Origin: Bacteroidales bacterium
GTDB lineage: Bacteria > Bacteroidota > Bacteroidia > Bacteroidales > GCA-2711565
Assembly (NCBI GenBank): GCA_028280405.1
Contig: JANQLW010000008.1
Location: 1-36,027 of the forward strand
Direction: 5' to 3'
DNA length: 36,027 nt
Shown here in pieces: positions 34,052 to 36,027 of the stretch. Both the position numbers and the translations under genes were made by a program. Position 1 is the first letter of the stretch. Every line of letters begins with the position of its first letter. Below the pieces are notes generated by a model. That model made no database searches. It was not told the origin of the DNA and saw nothing but the letters and a program-made list of their open reading frames with translations.

Positions 34052-34396
34052 TTATTTGTTAAAATCCTTTTTCATCAAAGAGATTACTTCTTCAATAATT
34101 GAACTTATCTTACTAACCAAAACCGGAAGCTCCTCAATGGAGGATCTTTTTTTTGCACTATGCTCAAGAATCCTTATGTCTTCAACAAGCTCGTTAACAC
34201 TAAAATTGTCTATAGAAGATTTGAGTTTATGAGCATAAAAACTTACCTGATCGTAATCTTCCTTCTTGATCCCTTCGTTTAATTTTTCAACCATTTCAGG
34301 TGTATGCGACAAAAATATATCAACTAATTCTAATAATACCGTTTTATCATCTCCAATAAATGTTTTGATCTTGTCCAGATTGTATCTCTCTGCCAT
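34052..34396 (-). CDS. HPt phosphotransfer protein
   Basis: A 114-aa stand-alone histidine phosphotransfer domain, a relay between histidine kinases and response regulators. The phosphorylated residue is His56 in the motif AHKLKSS. The surrounding four-helix pattern, with acidic and hydrophobic heptads (LLELVDIFLSHTPEMVEKL and IRILEHSAKKRSS), fits the family. It lies 7 bp downstream of the sigma54-type regulator on the same strand, so the pair probably works in one phosphorelay. No kinase is encoded in the window. Confidence 0.9.
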   Translation of the reverse strand: MAERYNLDKIKTFIGDDKTVLLELVDIFLSHTPEMVEKLNEGIKKEDYDQVSFYAHKLKSSIDNFSVNELVEDIRILEHSAKKRSSIEELPVLVSKISSIIEEVISLMKKDFNK

Positions 34397-34403
34397 GAAT
34401 TAC

Positions 34404-35747
34404 TTAGATTTCTTTATTTTTTAACATTCTGTAAATTGTCGATTTACCAATGTCAAGCTTCTTTGCAACAAGCAATACATTATTATTATGCTTCTGCAAA
34501 TAATACCTGATAATTTTCCTTACATATCCTTGTAAGGTATCTTCTTCTATTAAGAAATCACTTGTACCGTGAGCCGAATTGAAATTAATATCTTTATCTT
34601 CAATCAAATAATCTGCTGCCAATACTGATGCCAGTTCAACAACCGCTTTTAACTCCCTTACATTTCCGGGGTAAGGGTATTTTAATAATTTTTTAATAGC
34701 AGCTTCGGTAAGTTGAGGTACTTTGTTTTTGTTCTCTTTAGCGTATTCCTCGATGAAATATTTTGCTAAGATAACAATATCATCCCCACGATGACGAAGA
34801 GGCGGCAACTCTATAGGAAGCCCTAATAATCTATAGTATAAATCTTCCCTGATCTTCCCTTTTTGAACTTCATCCGACAAATTTTTATTTGTGGCTACTA
34901 TGATTCTTACATCTGTTTTTATGGTTGAGTTACCTCCGACTCTTGTAAACTCTCTTTCCTGAAGAACACGTAATAGTTTAGTTTGAATATTGAGATCCAT
35001 ATCGGATATTTCATCCAGAAAAAGGGTTCCTTTATTGGCTATTTCAAACTTTCCTATTTTTCGGGTATTAGCACCGGTAAAAGCTCCTTTTTCATATCCG
35101 AAAAGTTCACTTTCAATTAAAGTTTCCGGTAGTGCAGAAACGTTTATTGCAACAAAAGGTTGCTTTCTTCTGCCAGAACTATAATGAATTGCCCGGGCAA
35201 CTTGTTCCTTTCCCGTTCCCGTTTCTCCTGTTAATGATACAGAGATATTGGAAGCTGTTGCTTTTTCGATAAGATTAAATATTCCTTTAATTGCAGAACT
35301 ATTCCCTTTAATGGCTTTACGGAATTCGTATTTCTTGCCGATGGTTTCTTTAAGTTCTATAATTTCATTTTTTAAACTTAAATTTTCCCTGATTTTGGTA
35401 ATTGAATTCCATAAACGATCTTTTGTCTCGTCATTTTTAACAAAATAATCGTAAGCTCCTTCTTTTACAAGTTTTACAGCTGTCGTGATGTCCTCTTGTC
35501 CGGAAACGATAATGACCGGAATATCCTTATTGAATGCCTGAATTTTTTTGAGGACTTCATGCCCCATAATGTCAGGTAAAGAATAGTCAAGTGAAATAAC
35601 ATCCGGATTTCTATATAAATTTTTTATACAATCGTTCCCATTCAGAAAATGCTCAACTTCATAATCCGGATTTTTCAACAGATGATGCTTTAGCATCTTT
35701 CCGTAAAATGCGTCGTCTTCTACAATGAAAATTTTAAATGGGTTCAT
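34404..35747 (-). CDS. NtrC-family sigma54-dependent response regulator
   Basis: A 447-aa transcription activator. The receiver domain (1-120) has the acidic pair E10-D11-D12, the phosphorylated Asp54 in ISLDYSLPD, and Lys104. A coiled linker leads to the AAA+ domain (about 145-380) with Walker A GETGTGKE (174-181), the sigma54-contact loop GAFTGA (221-226), and LFLDEISDM (Walker B). The C-terminal Fis-type helix-turn-helix (about 405-447) ends KKLDIGKSTIYRMLKN. It needs RpoN and a kinase elsewhere. It is co-transcribed with the HPt gene downstream. Its targets are unknown. Confidence 0.95.
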   Translation of the reverse strand: MNPFKIFIVEDDAFYGKMLKHHLLKNPDYEVEHFLNGNDCIKNLYRNPDVISLDYSLPDIMGHEVLKKIQAFNKDIPVIIVSGQEDITTAVKLVKEGAYDYFVKNDETKDRLWNSITKIRENLSLKNEIIELKETIGKKYEFRKAIKGNSSAIKGIFNLIEKATASNISVSLTGETGTGKEQVARAIHYSSGRRKQPFVAINVSALPETLIESELFGYEKGAFTGANTRKIGKFEIANKGTLFLDEISDMDLNIQTKLLRVLQEREFTRVGGNSTIKTDVRIIVATNKNLSDEVQKGKIREDLYYRLLGLPIELPPLRHRGDDIVILAKYFIEEYAKENKNKVPQLTEAAIKKLLKYPYPGNVRELKAVVELASVLAADYLIEDKDINFNSAHGTSDFLIEEDTLQGYVRKIIRYYLQKHNNNVLLVAKKLDIGKSTIYRMLKNKEI

Positions 35748-35772
35748 TTTGAGTTTGGTTTAGCTAAATATA

Positions 35773-35803
35773 CAAATTTAGTTTTCGATTCCCAAATAGG
35801 GAA
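35773..35803 (-). promoter_or_regulatory. promoter and operator-like palindrome of the response regulator
   Basis: The minus strand has a TAAATTTG -7 box at 35773-35780, 26 bases before the start codon. Just upstream, TTCCC (35789-35793) and GGGAA (35799-35803) form an inverted repeat with a 5-base spacer, placed where a regulator would cover the promoter. Autoregulation is possible. Confidence 0.45.
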
Positions 35804-35887
35804 TAGGTTGTTATACAGGGAGAATTCTAAAAGGTTTCCAAATTTAGGAAAAAAATATTGTAAAATTTATGCATGAATAAGGTATAA

Positions 35888-35920
35888 ATAAAAAAGCAGC
35901 TATCCTCAAAAGCTACTTTA
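35888..35920 (-). terminator. rho-independent terminator of the gene at the right edge
   Basis: On the minus strand AAAGTAGCT pairs with AGCTGCTTT (one G-U pair) and is followed by TTTATTT. It starts at the stop codon of the partial minus-strand gene, which supports that gene. Confidence 0.65.
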
Positions 35921-36027
35921 GCCGTCATCCTGAAACAAGTTGCCAATGACAGATTTATGCAATAAGCTTATTATTAATGGATTGTATTTTGTATCCAGAT
36001 GCGGTTTTTTAGAAAGAAGCTCTGTTT
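35918..36027 (-). CDS. C-terminal end of a gene entering from the right, unidentified
   Basis: On the minus strand a frame is open from the window edge to a TAA at 35918-35920, giving 35 residues that end in LLHKSVIGNLFQDDG. The other two frames have stops within this stretch, and a terminator hairpin follows the stop codon at once. I do not recognise the fragment. It is cut by the window edge; only the tail is visible. Confidence 0.45.
   Translation of the reverse strand, partial: TELLSKKPHLDTKYNPLIISLLHKSVIGNLFQDDG

Overview
The window looks like chromosome of a Bacteroidota bacterium, probably an environmental relative of the Bacteroidales/Marinilabiliales. The evidence is the low GC, promoters of the TAnnTTTG (-7) type, a STN-type TonB receptor with a DUF4249 lipoprotein, a LruC-domain lipoprotein, an NVEALA-like small secreted protein, and a coaX - outer membrane protein - TPR - lptC - CNNM/CBS - ppiD gene order that I associate with this phylum. 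The genus cannot be read from the sequence.

Layout. 1-0.86 kb: a small GIY-YIG nuclease gene bracketed by inverted and hairpin repeats, then tRNA-Phe with a decayed tRNA-like piece downstream. 0.98-8.5 kb: a forward run of envelope genes (coaX, an outer membrane barrel, a TPR protein, lptC, a CNNM/CBS protein, a ppiD-like foldase). 8.5-11.3 kb: an AT-rich accessory patch on the minus strand (truncated DUF1573 lipoprotein, NVEALA-like Cys-rich secreted peptide, 6-bladed propeller lipoprotein, thioredoxin-fold protein) containing a 133-bp MITE-like element. 11.4-14.5 kb: mrdB and mrdA for cell elongation, divergent from a LuxE-like acyl-protein synthetase. 15.6-17.5 kb: ruvB-queG. 17.7-19 kb: a tandem universal stress protein and a SPOR-like protein. 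19-20.4 kb: class II aldolase, a tRNA-Arg remnant cut by a 20-bp palindrome, and an intact tRNA-Arg(CCG). 20.4-27.3 kb: a four-gene minus-strand surface module (239-aa secreted protein, TonB-dependent receptor, DUF4249 lipoprotein, MG2-like protein). 27.7-29.9 kb: a LruC lipoprotein with a repeat solenoid. 30.4-34.0 kb: a three-gene biotin-dependent acyl-CoA carboxylase operon. 34.0-35.7 kb: an NtrC-type response regulator and an HPt protein. The right edge carries the last codons of another minus-strand gene followed by a terminator.

Most of the window is housekeeping and envelope biology. The unexplained structure lies in small elements. (i) The GIY-YIG gene has inverted copies of an 11-bp arm on both sides and two short hairpins starting at the base after its stop codon. 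(ii) Both tRNA loci have a decayed partial tRNA copy directly abutting or split by a perfect short palindrome; in the tRNA-Arg copy the 20-bp palindrome sits in the D-arm with no lost or duplicated bases. Together these suggest, but do not prove, mobilised short palindromes and a possible link with a GIY-YIG nuclease. (iii) The NVEALA/DUF1573/propeller/thioredoxin cluster is a candidate secreted-peptide system of unknown function.
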